This document shows, in pieces, positions 35,274 to 43,823 of a DNA stretch of 64,000 nt. The notes below the pieces were generated by a model that worked only from the letters and a program-made list of their open reading frames with translations, did no database searches and was not told where the DNA came from. Source of the stretch: Nocardioides immobilis (GTDB lineage: Bacteria; Actinomycetota; Actinomycetes; Propionibacteriales; Nocardioidaceae); assembly GCF_003515065.1 (NCBI RefSeq), contig NZ_QXGH01000012.1, forward strand, positions 62,001 to 126,000. The letters are read 5' to 3'. The position numbers and the translations under genes are program-made. How positions within the stretch are numbered: the first letter of the stretch is position 1; each line of letters starts with the position of its first letter.

Positions 35274-37862
35274 TCAGCCCAACGCCGCGGCGACGGCCTG
35301 CTTCAGGGTCAACCGACGTCCTTCATCCCGACCTCGCTCGAACTCCTCGTCCGCGAGAGCGGCCACCACCTCCTCATGCGCCCGACGCTCCGACTCCCAC
35401 TGTCCCAGCCTGCCCCGCGACTCCTCCGCCTCGACCGCGCCCCAGAGACGGCCCGCCCGTACTGTGTCACCGATCTCAGCTGCAGCCCTGGCGATCGAGG
35501 CAAGGGCGAAGACCATGGACTGCCTATCGGACAGCTGATCAGCCAGGACAAGTGATTCACGGGCCCAGTTCGCCGCCTCATCGAACCTGCCGAGGCGGCA
35601 GGAGGTCTCGGTCAGCCCTTCCAGCATGTTGGTCTGCCACCAGGCCCACTCACGGTCCCCGACCATGTCTAGGCTTTCCTTGAAGAGCTGCGCGGCACGG
35701 GAGAGATCTCCCTGGTCGAGAGCGACCCAGCCCATCGAGCCGATTGCCTGAACCACGTCACGCGCCGATCCCACGCTCCGTGAGATCTCCAGGCTCTCTT
35801 CGATATGCCTGCGGGCATCGTCTACGGACCCTTGGGCCAGCAGACTGGTCCCGATCCGATGCAGGAGGATGGCGACATCGCGCTCGTCACCGAGTTCTCG
35901 GAACAACGCGAGGCTCTCCTGATACGCGCGGCGTGCCTGATCGTGGTGACCGGCGATGTGGCTCGATCCGCCGTAGCAGCGCAGGGCGCGGGCTCGCAGG
36001 ATCGGTTGCACGTCTCCGCCCGCCGCGAAGAGCGTCTCGAACCGGGTGATGCCCTCGAAGGGATCGAGCGTCACCCAGAAGTTCTCGAGCGCGATCGCGA
36101 GCCGGTAGCCGTCCTCGATCTCACCGGACGAGACCACCCGGTCCAAGGCGGCCCGGAGATTGTCCGTCTCCGGCTGTACGAGCTCTGGTCGTAGGGCCTG
36201 CTCTCCCTCGGCCGTCAGGTTCGCCGACTCGGCAAGGGCGAGGAAGTAGTCGAAATGGCGGCGTGCCGCCCCCGCGAGGTGGTGGTCGCGAGGCGCGCTC
36301 CGGGCCCGCTCGGCCGGATCGAGCCGATCCGCTGCGAATTCGCGAACCGTCTCGAGCATCCGGTAGCGGACGTGCCCGCTCGCGTCGTCCACGCGGACCA
36401 GGCTCTTGTCCACCAGCGAGTCCAGGAGGTCGACCACGTCCACCTCGTCGAGGTCGTCATCACTGCAGACCGCTACCGCTGCCCCGAGATCGCAACCTCC
36501 GACGAACACCGAGAGCCGCGAGAACAGGGTCCGCTCGGCGTCCGTGAGCAGGTCGTAGGACCAGGCGATCAGCGCCTCGAGCGTCTGCTGGCGACGCGAG
36601 GCCGTGCGCGGGCCTCCGGTCAGCAGCCGGAACCCTCCCTCGAGCCGCGTGCGCAGCTCTGCCACGTCCATCGACCGGAGCCGCGCGGCTGCGAGCTCCA
36701 GCGCCAGTGGCATGGCGTCGAGGCGCGCGACCAGGGCCGCGACATCGGCCGTGTTCGTGTCGTCCACCACGAAGCCGGGCCGCTGGGCGGCGGCGCGCTC
36801 GGCGAAGAGGTGGACCGCCTCCGCCTCGACGAGCGACGGCACCCGGTAGACGTGCTCGCCCTTGACACCGAGACTCGCCCGACTCGTTGCCAGGACCACG
36901 AGTCCGGGGCAGCGCGGCACGATCTGGGCAGCGAGCTCGGCGACGGCCCCGATCAGGTGCTCACAGTTGTCGAGGACGAGCAGCAGGCTCCTGCTGGCTA
37001 CGGCGTCGACGATCGCGTCCGTCGTACTCACTCCGGGACGTACGTCGACTCGGAGCGCTGCGGCGACCGACGTCGGCACCGCGAGAGGGTCGTGCAGCGG
37101 TGCGAGCTCGACCAGCCATACGCCATCCCCACTCCCGTCGAGCAGTCGCGCCGCCGCGGCAAGGGCGAGCCGGGTCTTGCCGACCCCTCCGGCTCCGGCG
37201 AGCGTCACCAGGCGGTGGGTCGCCAGGAGCGCGCACACCTCCGCGAGCTCCTGCTCCCGGCCGAGGAAGCTCGAGAGCTGGTCGGGGAGGTTGGTGCGGC
37301 CGGCGCGAAGGGTGCGAACCTGGGCGAACCGGTCGCTCCCGAGCCCGTCGACCACCAGGTGGTAGATGCGCCTCGGGGCAGGGAAGTCCTTCAGTGCGTG
37401 CTCACCGAGGTCCTCGAGCGAGTCGTCCACGTGCGCTGCCGTCGACTCACTGACCAGGACCTGGCCCCCGTTGGCCGCCGAGCAGAGCCGCGCGGCGTAG
37501 TGCACGTCGATGCCCCAGTAGTCGTCGCTGCGCACCTGGGGCGAGCCCGTGTGCACGCCCATCCGGACCCGGACCACGTGACCGTCCGGCCACACCTGTT
37601 CCGCGAGCACCTGCTGCGCGGCCCTCGCGGCGTCAACGGCCGGCGCCGCCTCGCTGAACGCCACGAAGAACGCATCGCCCTCGGTGTTGACCTCGAGGCC
37701 ACCGAACTCGTCCCACACCGCGCGCAGGACCTGGTGGTGCGTCTCGAGCACGTCGCCGTAGGCGTCGCCCAGCCGGTGCAGCAGGCGCGTCGAGCCCTCG
37801 ATGTCGGAGAACAGGAGGGTTACCACACCCGTGGGGAGCTCGACCAGCCGCCCTCTCGTCAT
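35274..37862 (-). CDS. Cyclase-domain / NB-ARC-type ATPase / TPR regulator
   Basis: 862 residues. Residues 1-170 form a class III adenylate/guanylate cyclase domain (TLLFSDIEGSTRLL with metal Asp20; NTEGDAFFVAF with Asp63). The position usually held by substrate-specifying Lys is Asn59, so purine specificity or activity is uncertain. Residues ~185-520 carry an AAA/NB-ARC ATPase (LAGAGGVGKTRLA, LLLVLDNCEH). From ~580 onward there are tetratricopeptide-type helical repeats. No C-terminal LuxR helix-turn-helix is visible. The layout is common in actinobacterial large regulators. Target unknown. Confidence 0.85.
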   Translation of the reverse strand: MTRGRLVELPTGVVTLLFSDIEGSTRLLHRLGDAYGDVLETHHQVLRAVWDEFGGLEVNTEGDAFFVAFSEAAPAVDAARAAQQVLAEQVWPDGHVVRVRMGVHTGSPQVRSDDYWGIDVHYAARLCSAANGGQVLVSESTAAHVDDSLEDLGEHALKDFPAPRRIYHLVVDGLGSDRFAQVRTLRAGRTNLPDQLSSFLGREQELAEVCALLATHRLVTLAGAGGVGKTRLALAAAARLLDGSGDGVWLVELAPLHDPLAVPTSVAAALRVDVRPGVSTTDAIVDAVASRSLLLVLDNCEHLIGAVAELAAQIVPRCPGLVVLATSRASLGVKGEHVYRVPSLVEAEAVHLFAERAAAQRPGFVVDDTNTADVAALVARLDAMPLALELAAARLRSMDVAELRTRLEGGFRLLTGGPRTASRRQQTLEALIAWSYDLLTDAERTLFSRLSVFVGGCDLGAAVAVCSDDDLDEVDVVDLLDSLVDKSLVRVDDASGHVRYRMLETVREFAADRLDPAERARSAPRDHHLAGAARRHFDYFLALAESANLTAEGEQALRPELVQPETDNLRAALDRVVSSGEIEDGYRLAIALENFWVTLDPFEGITRFETLFAAGGDVQPILRARALRCYGGSSHIAGHHDQARRAYQESLALFRELGDERDVAILLHRIGTSLLAQGSVDDARRHIEESLEISRSVGSARDVVQAIGSMGWVALDQGDLSRAAQLFKESLDMVGDREWAWWQTNMLEGLTETSCRLGRFDEAANWARESLVLADQLSDRQSMVFALASIARAAAEIGDTVRAGRLWGAVEAEESRGRLGQWESERRAHEEVVAALADEEFERGRDEGRRLTLKQAVAAALG

Positions 37863-38005
37863 GGGGGCAATGTACGACTCGGGAAGCGGTGGCGATGCCG
37901 GACGGCGCCGCCGAATCCCCTGAGCTGGAGTGGGCGATGACGCGGCTTGCGATCTCCGGTCCGAAGATCTCTTGCCGGCTGGTCGCTGAGTGCCAGGATG
38001 GCCCC

Positions 38006-38380
38006 ATGTCCGCGCTGAGAACCCTGGGCCGTGTGACCGGATGGACGTGCATCGCGATCGGCGGCGTCCAGCTCGTCGGCGGGCTGCGCGGTGAGCCCGG
38101 CATGACCGGCGATGCGACGACGGACTCCCATGTTCGCTTCATGGGGCCCGTCTTCGCCGGCTACGGGCTGGGTTGGCTGGACGCGGCGGCGCCCGCCGAG
38201 CCGGACCTGGACCGGATGCGGGTCCTCGCCGGGCTCATGGCCGTCGGGGGCATCGGGCGGCTGGCGACCCGCGCCACCTTGGGCCGGCCGCACCGCTTCC
38301 ACGACCTGCTGCTCGGCATCGAGCTCGCCGCTCCGGTCGTGGTGGAGGCATTGGGCCGGCGCGAGCGAACGGCTCAGTAG
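38006..38380 (+). CDS. DUF4345-like small membrane protein
   Basis: 124 residues from ATG 38006; an upstream in-frame ATG at 37889 is less likely, as its codons look unselected. Four hydrophobic segments: ~12-27, ~45-62, ~72-90 and ~100-116. The sequence VRFMGPVFAGYGLGWL and LGRPHRFHDLLLGIELAAPV resembles DUF4345 membrane proteins. Function unknown. It diverges from the cyclase-ATPase gene 143 bp away; that gap shows no strong feature. Confidence 0.65.
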   Translation: MSALRTLGRVTGWTCIAIGGVQLVGGLRGEPGMTGDATTDSHVRFMGPVFAGYGLGWLDAAAPAEPDLDRMRVLAGLMAVGGIGRLATRATLGRPHRFHDLLLGIELAAPVVVEALGRRERTAQ

Positions 38381-38436
38381 CCGGTCTCCGTCGCTGACCG
38401 CACCGTTCGGGACTCCGGGAATCTGAGCTCACAGGC

Positions 38437-41400
38437 TCAGCCCAGGGCTTGCCCTCGTAGGTGCCGGAGTCGGGCGGCCGAGCTCACGTGGCCGCCCGTG
38501 ATCGCCTTCTCGAGCGCCCGGTCGATGAGCTTCCCCGCCTCCTCGTCGCCTCGACGGACAGCGAGCTCGCACTGGGCCAGCCGCGCTTCGTAGAGCGTCA
38601 GTCCCGATCCGACGGCGAGAGCGTCCTCCACGTGGCGCGACGCGCCTGCCCAGTCGTCTCGGCCCAGCGACACCAGGGCCAGCCGTGCCCCTGCCCAGGA
38701 ACGGAACCAGAACATGCTCCCGCTGATCGCGATGCATTCCTCAAAGGCCTCGGTCGCGGCGTCTGGATCATCGAGGGCATGTCGGCACAGACCAATCGCA
38801 CACAATGTCGCGGCGGTCCAGCCGCGGTGGGCGATTCGGCGCGCGATAGCGAGCCCTTCCTGGGCTGCTTCAAGCCCTTCATCTGGGCGACCGCACGCCA
38901 CCAGCGCCTCGGCGTAGTGCCAGCGAGCCATCGCTTCGCCATCTGCGTAACCGAGTTTGCGTGCGAGGTCGAGCGCCGCGCCGACCTCGGAAAGTCCCTC
39001 CTCCGGCCGTCCGGCGAAGAGCAGACCGTGTCCGCGGGTTGAGCGCGGGGTGACCACCCGGAGCAGGTTTCCACTGTCGGTGAACAGTCTCGCGGCGCGG
39101 TCGAACTGGGCGATGCCGGCGTTGATGTCGCCGTCGACGAAGGTGGCCATGGCCCTGGCATCAAGGATGTCGGCCATGCCGGCTGCGTCGCCGTTCGCGG
39201 TGAAGAGCTCCAGCGCCTCGTCGAGTCGCGCCTCGGTCCGCTCACGGCCGTTGAGGCTCATGTCGACCAGTGCTCGCACGTAGAGAGCGCGCGCCCGGGC
39301 GCCGGGGTCGTCTTGGGCCTCGGCGAGGGCCAGGTCGGCCAGCTCTGCGGCATGCAGAAGGTCCTCGGCGCCGAGCGACAGCTGCGCCAGACGGGTCAAC
39401 AGCCGCGACCGGGTGGGCCGGGAGGTGGTGAGCGCGAGGGCGGCCCGGAGGTCCTCGCGTGCGGGTCCGGGGTCGCCCCGGCGAGCCCGGGTCTCACCGC
39501 GCACCTCCAGCAGGGGTGCGCGTCTCTCTCCTTCGGGTTCGAGGGCCAGCCCCTCGTCGGCGAGCTGCTGGGCCTCGGTGTTCGCGAAGAGGTCGAGCCG
39601 TGCTCGCGCCGCCGCTGAGTACGCCGAAGCAGCGGCCGCCTTGTCGCCGGCGCCGGCGAGGTGCCTGGCGCGTTCGTCGAGGGGGCCGTCAGTGCGCTCC
39701 AGCGCGTTCGCAAGCTGCTGGTGCAGCCGGGCGCGCTCGACGGCGGGCAGCCGGTCGCGGATGGTCTCAGCGACCATGTCGTGGTCGACCCGGAAACCCT
39801 CGGAGTCGTGGCGGACCAGATGGTGGCGGGCCAGGTCGCGCACCACCTTCGTCGCGCCCTCGGTAGGGATGCGTGTCGCCGCAGTCAACAGCCGTAGCGG
39901 CGCGGGGCGGCCGAGGAGCGCAAGCGACGCGGAGAGTTCGCGACCTTCGGGTCGTTGGCGTTCGAGCTGTCGCCAGATCGCGGCGCGCTGTCCAGCGTGG
40001 GCGAGCTCACGGACCCGTGCGGACGCGGGCTCCGCGATGGTGTCCCAACCACCGGCCGCCTTCGCGCGCAGCGAGCCCTCGCGCTCGAGCTCGCGTGCCA
40101 CCTGCACGACGGCGAAGGGCGAGCCGTCGGTGTGCTCGGCCAACGCCGAGGCCACCGTCGGTGATGAGACCAGACCCTGGAGCGCATCGGCGTCAAGCGG
40201 GCCGAGCGGCACCTCCACCGGTCGGCTCTCGGCGAGGTCTGACAGGAACTGCGCGACGGTGGAGTCCTCTTCGACCTCCTCGGGACGGTAGGCCAGCACT
40301 ATCCCGACGTCGGCAGTGCGACCGACCAGCACGGCGAGCGCCTGCAGGCTGCTGGAGTCCGCCCACTGCAGGTCGTCGACCAGCACGAGCGATGGCGCCG
40401 TCGACTCGAGTAGTCGGACCGCACCGCGCAAGATGAGCGCGCGGCGCGACTGCGGGTCGACGGGCGGACCGGCCGCGGCCAGGTCGGGCAGCAGATCGGT
40501 CAGGGCGGCCAGTGTCGTGGCATCAAGGGTCTGTCCAGTCTCGATCGCGGTCACGGAAGGCGATCGCAGGAGCGACCGTGCCAGGCTCCACGGTTCCTCG
40601 CGCTCCGGGAGCAGGCACCGTGCCAGCACGGTGGTCCGGTCGCTCCGGTCGCTGACCGCGTCGAGGAGACGGGACTTGCCACCGCCCGATCGTGCCGACA
40701 CCAGGGCGACGCGACCCTCTCGGCCTGCGGCCAACAGCTCCTCGAGCTCACCTTCCCGACCGACGAGCGGGAGCAGGTCCACCGGCGAGGATGACGCCGT
40801 GGCGGTGGCGGGTGCCCGCAAGGTGCCGCGCAGCAGGTGCTCATAGAGGCCGGTCGCCTCCGCTGACGGATCGATGCCCAGCTCGTCGGCGAGCATTCGC
40901 CGGAGGTCGAGATATGCCGCCACGGCGGCCGCCTGGTCGCCGGCCGCGGCGTAGGCGCGCATGAGCAGGACACGGGACGCCTCACGCAAGGGCTGACGGG
41001 TGACTGCGTCCGCCGCCAAGGCAACGGCTTCGCGCGGCCTGTCCATCGACAACAGCGCGGCCGCCGCCACCTCCAGAGCGTCTTGGTGGAGACGCTCGAA
41101 CCGGTCGCGATAGGGACGGGCCCAGTCGGCGTACGCGTCCTCGGGTAGCGGGTCGTCCCACAGCCGCAGAGCCGCGGCCGCCGCCTCGAAAGCTGCGGAG
41201 TGGTCCGCCCGCGCCATCGCGGCAGATGCCTCTGCGACATGTGCCTGGAACTGCTCGGCGTCGACGACGATGTCCGGCCCGGAGCGGAGCTGGTAGCCGC
41301 CGCCCTCGGTCACGATCGCGGCGGGTTGTCCGAGCGCGCGACGGGCACGGTTCACGATGACGTTGAGGTTGGTCGCGGGATCCGCCGGGAGCTGCTCCCC

Positions 41401-41568
41401 CCACAGAGCCTCGATCAGCGCGTCGCGTGAGGCCACCCGGCCACGCTGGACGGCAAGGATCCGGACCAGCGTGCGCACCCGCCGTCCGCCGAACGCGGTG
41501 GTGTCAACCTCAACGCCATCACGGCGAACGGTGAACCTTCCCAGCAGGTTGACCTCCACGGGGAACAT
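38437..41568 (-). CDS. SARP/AfsR-like regulator: OmpR-type wHTH, BTAD, AAA ATPase and TPR
   Basis: 1043 residues. N-terminal winged-helix domain (~1-92: RRVRTLVRILAVQRGRV, IVNRARRALG), bacterial transcriptional activation domain (~100-248: FERLHQDALEVAAAALL, MLADELGIDPSAEA), AAA ATPase (~262-600; Walker A SARSGGGKSR at 291-300, Walker B LVLVDDLQWAD) and a TPR-rich C-terminus. Large SARPs of this kind activate nearby secondary-metabolite or stress genes after ATP-dependent oligomerisation. It is divergent from the methyltransferase gene (93-bp gap), the likeliest target by position. Confidence 0.92.
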   Translation of the reverse strand: MFPVEVNLLGRFTVRRDGVEVDTTAFGGRRVRTLVRILAVQRGRVASRDALIEALWGEQLPADPATNLNVIVNRARRALGQPAAIVTEGGGYQLRSGPDIVVDAEQFQAHVAEASAAMARADHSAAFEAAAAALRLWDDPLPEDAYADWARPYRDRFERLHQDALEVAAAALLSMDRPREAVALAADAVTRQPLREASRVLLMRAYAAAGDQAAAVAAYLDLRRMLADELGIDPSAEATGLYEHLLRGTLRAPATATASSSPVDLLPLVGREGELEELLAAGREGRVALVSARSGGGKSRLLDAVSDRSDRTTVLARCLLPEREEPWSLARSLLRSPSVTAIETGQTLDATTLAALTDLLPDLAAAGPPVDPQSRRALILRGAVRLLESTAPSLVLVDDLQWADSSSLQALAVLVGRTADVGIVLAYRPEEVEEDSTVAQFLSDLAESRPVEVPLGPLDADALQGLVSSPTVASALAEHTDGSPFAVVQVARELEREGSLRAKAAGGWDTIAEPASARVRELAHAGQRAAIWRQLERQRPEGRELSASLALLGRPAPLRLLTAATRIPTEGATKVVRDLARHHLVRHDSEGFRVDHDMVAETIRDRLPAVERARLHQQLANALERTDGPLDERARHLAGAGDKAAAASAYSAAARARLDLFANTEAQQLADEGLALEPEGERRAPLLEVRGETRARRGDPGPAREDLRAALALTTSRPTRSRLLTRLAQLSLGAEDLLHAAELADLALAEAQDDPGARARALYVRALVDMSLNGRERTEARLDEALELFTANGDAAGMADILDARAMATFVDGDINAGIAQFDRAARLFTDSGNLLRVVTPRSTRGHGLLFAGRPEEGLSEVGAALDLARKLGYADGEAMARWHYAEALVACGRPDEGLEAAQEGLAIARRIAHRGWTAATLCAIGLCRHALDDPDAATEAFEECIAISGSMFWFRSWAGARLALVSLGRDDWAGASRHVEDALAVGSGLTLYEARLAQCELAVRRGDEEAGKLIDRALEKAITGGHVSSAARLRHLRGQALG

Positions 41569-41661
41569 CGTGCCCCTCGCCGCTATCCGGCCGCTACGGC
41601 CGTGCTACCGACGGGGCTGAGTCTGGGCTGGTCCAAGAAACCACACCCACGGAGGACCACC

Positions 41662-42720
41662 ATGACCATCGACGAAGACCGGCTCAACGAGTTCGTCGGC
41701 CGGTTCGCCGGCGACCTAGGAGCAGTGCTCCATGCCTCCACCGTCCTCCTCGGCGACCGGCTCGGGCTGTACGTCGCGATGGGCGACAGCCGGCCGGTGA
41801 CCCCCACGCAGCTCGCCGAGAGGACCGGTTACCCCGAGCGCTACCTGGCCGAGTGGCTCGCTGCCCAGGCCGCGAGCGGCTACGCGGAGTACGACGCGGC
41901 AACCCAGGAGTTCCGGCTGACCGAAGAGCAGGCGTTCGCGCTGACCAGCCCCGACAACCCGATCTTCGCGCCCGGCGGACTGCAGGTCGGAGCCTCGACG
42001 ATCGCCGACGTCGACCTGATCGCCGAGGCGTTCCGCACCGGTCGCGGGGTCGGCTGGGGAGAGCACGACCACAACCTGTTCGACGGCACTGACCGGTTCT
42101 TCCGGCCGAACTACATCGGCAACCTGGTCGACGCGTGGCTTCCCGCCCTGGACGGTGTCGTCGCCGAGCTCGAGACCGGCGCCCGGGTCGCCGACGTCGG
42201 CTGCGGCTACGGCTCGTCGACGATCCTCATGGCGAAGGCCTTCCCGAACGCGACGTTCGTCGGGAGTGACGTGCACGCGCCGTCCATCGAGGCGGCCCGC
42301 AAAGCGGCGTCCGAGGCCGGAGTAGCAGACCGGTGCACGTTCGAGGTCGCCACCGCGAGCAACTACTCGGGCAGCAGCTACGACCTCGTGACGTTCTTCG
42401 ACTGCCTCCACGACATGGGCGACCCGGTCGGCGTGGCGGCGTACGTTCGATCCACCCTGGCCGATGACGGGACCTGGCTGCTCGTGGAGCCGAACGCCGC
42501 CGACCGCCTGGAGGACAACCTCAACCCGGTGGGCCGCATCTTCTACTCGGCCTCCACGATGCTCTGCGTGCCGAACTCGCGCAGCCAGGAGGTCGGGCTC
42601 GCGCTCGGGGCCCAGGCCGGCGAGGCACGGACCAGGCAGGTCACGCAGGAGGGCGGGTTCACCCGGTTCCGGCGCGCCGCAGAGACGCCGTTCAACGCCG
42701 TCTACGAGGTCCGGCCCTGA
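41662..42720 (+). CDS. SAM-dependent methyltransferase with N-terminal winged-helix (Rv2258c-like)
   Basis: 352 residues from ATG 41662, GGAGG seven nt upstream. The N-terminal ~90 residues form a dimerising winged-helix domain (VTPTQLAERTGYPERYLAEWL). The Rossmann methyltransferase core starts at ~170 with ARVADVGCGYGSSTILMAKA (motif I), GSDVH (motif II) and VTFFDCLHDMGDPV (motif IV). It resembles Rv2258c-type enzymes whose substrates are small molecules of unknown identity. Followed by the YceI gene 68 bp on. Probably activated by the SARP protein. Confidence 0.88.
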   Translation: MTIDEDRLNEFVGRFAGDLGAVLHASTVLLGDRLGLYVAMGDSRPVTPTQLAERTGYPERYLAEWLAAQAASGYAEYDAATQEFRLTEEQAFALTSPDNPIFAPGGLQVGASTIADVDLIAEAFRTGRGVGWGEHDHNLFDGTDRFFRPNYIGNLVDAWLPALDGVVAELETGARVADVGCGYGSSTILMAKAFPNATFVGSDVHAPSIEAARKAASEAGVADRCTFEVATASNYSGSSYDLVTFFDCLHDMGDPVGVAAYVRSTLADDGTWLLVEPNAADRLEDNLNPVGRIFYSASTMLCVPNSRSQEVGLALGAQAGEARTRQVTQEGGFTRFRRAAETPFNAVYEVRP

Positions 42721-42788
42721 ATCTCGGCCGGTTCGGCAGCTGCCCGTCGATGCATCAACCACTCATCCACACCCACGCAGGAGTCAGC

Positions 42789-43370
42789 ATGACCAATCCC
42801 GTCGAGACTTTCGATGCTTCGACCGCCGTCCTGGAGGACATCTCCGGCGACTACAGCATCGACCCCGCACACACGCGCCTCGGGTTCGTCGCCCGGCACG
42901 CCATGGTGACCAAGGTCCGCGGCGCCTTCACCGAGGTTTCCGGCACCGCCCACGTCGACACGGTCGACCCGAGCAGGTCCTCGGTCTCGATCGCGATCGT
43001 GGCGAACAGCATCACCACCGGCCAGCAGCAGCGCGACGACCACCTCCGCTCGGGGGACTTCCTCGACAGCGAGCAGTACCCGGAGATCACCTTCGTCTCG
43101 ACCTCGGTTGATCGCGACGGCGACGAGTGGACGATCGCCGGCGACCTGACGATCATGGGCCTCACCCAACCGGTCACTGTGCCCTTCGAGTTCACCGGCT
43201 CCGCCAAGGATCCGTTCGGCAACGTTCGGATCGGCTTCGAGGGCGCGGCCGCCATCTACCGCAAGGACTGGGGCCTGACCTGGAACGCCGCGCTCGAGAG
43301 CGGCGGCGTCCTCGTGTCGGACAAGGTCATGCTCGAGTTCGACGTCTCCGCGATCAAGGGCGGCGCCTGA
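42789..43370 (+). CDS. YceI-family lipocalin-like protein
   Basis: 193 residues from ATG 42789. YceI fold markers: [27 protein letters not shown], a [18 protein letters not shown] stretch (quoted in part) and [21 protein letters not shown]. Family members are beta-barrels that bind long polyisoprenoid or amide lipids. There is no signal peptide, so this is a cytosolic variant, as is usual in actinobacteria. It may be co-transcribed with the methyltransferase. Confidence 0.9.
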   Translation: MTNPVETFDASTAVLEDISGDYSIDPAHTRLGFVARHAMVTKVRGAFTEVSGTAHVDTVDPSRSSVSIAIVANSITTGQQQRDDHLRSGDFLDSEQYPEITFVSTSVDRDGDEWTIAGDLTIMGLTQPVTVPFEFTGSAKDPFGNVRIGFEGAAAIYRKDWGLTWNAALESGGVLVSDKVMLEFDVSAIKGGA

Positions 43371-43420
43371 CCAGGCAGCCGACAGGCATCCCTGCTTTCC
43401 TGGTGGGAGATCATGGTTTC

Positions 43421-43621
43421 GTGAACCGTCTTGGCGCTGCGACGAGCCCGTACCTGCTGCAGCACGAGGACAATCCCGTGGACTGGTGGGAGTGGGGCCC
43501 GGACGCGTTCGCTGAGGCGCGGGAGCGCAACGTGCCGGTGCTGCTGAGCGTCGGGTACGCCGCCTGCCACTGGTGCCACGTGCAGGATCCCCGTGCGGAT
43601 CGCGGCGGCGTCGCCGCATAA
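43421..43621 (+). pseudogene. 5' remnant of the native DUF255 (YyaL/Rv1084-like) gene
   Basis: GTG 43421 opens a 66-residue frame. Its first 54 residues align with the start of the intact DUF255 protein at 50948: [34 protein letters not shown]. After the CHWCHV codons it runs into unrelated sequence and stops at 43621. Codon third positions are about 90% G/C, like the chromosome, so this looks like the original 5' end, cut off when the island entered. A coding role for the fragment is unlikely. Confidence 0.85.
43565..43581 (+). other. Left junction / putative attL of the island
   Basis: TGCCACTGGTGCCACGT, encoding CHWCHV, is where similarity to the intact DUF255 gene ends. It matches the right junction at 51095-51111 in 15 of 17 bases; TGGTGCCA (43571-43578 and 51101-51108) is identical and would be the minimal crossover core. 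Confidence 0.55.
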
Positions 43622-43683
43622 CCGCTGGTCAGAGGCATATTTCGTGCCGCGCGAGTTCATCGAGTGCCGCCGTTGGACACGGG

Positions 43684-43712
43684 TTCCGCGGCTTCGTGTA
43701 TCACTTCCGCGG
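43684..43712 (+). repeat. Left-end repeat CTTCGTGTATCACT, bracketed by TTCCGCGG copies
   Basis: CTTCGTGTATCACT (43692-43705) equals the right-end copy at 50866-50879 and is flanked by direct TTCCGCGG copies (43684-43691, 43705-43712). Possible recombinase arm site or IS-type terminal repeat. Confidence 0.5.
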
Positions 43713-43823
43713 TGCTTTAGAACGGTTGTGCAGGCGGTGCTTGCACCATTCGCCCGAGCTGACGGGCGGCGCTGAGGCTGTCGCTTGAAGTGGCGCGACG
43801 TTGCTTATTTGCAACAGGAGTAC

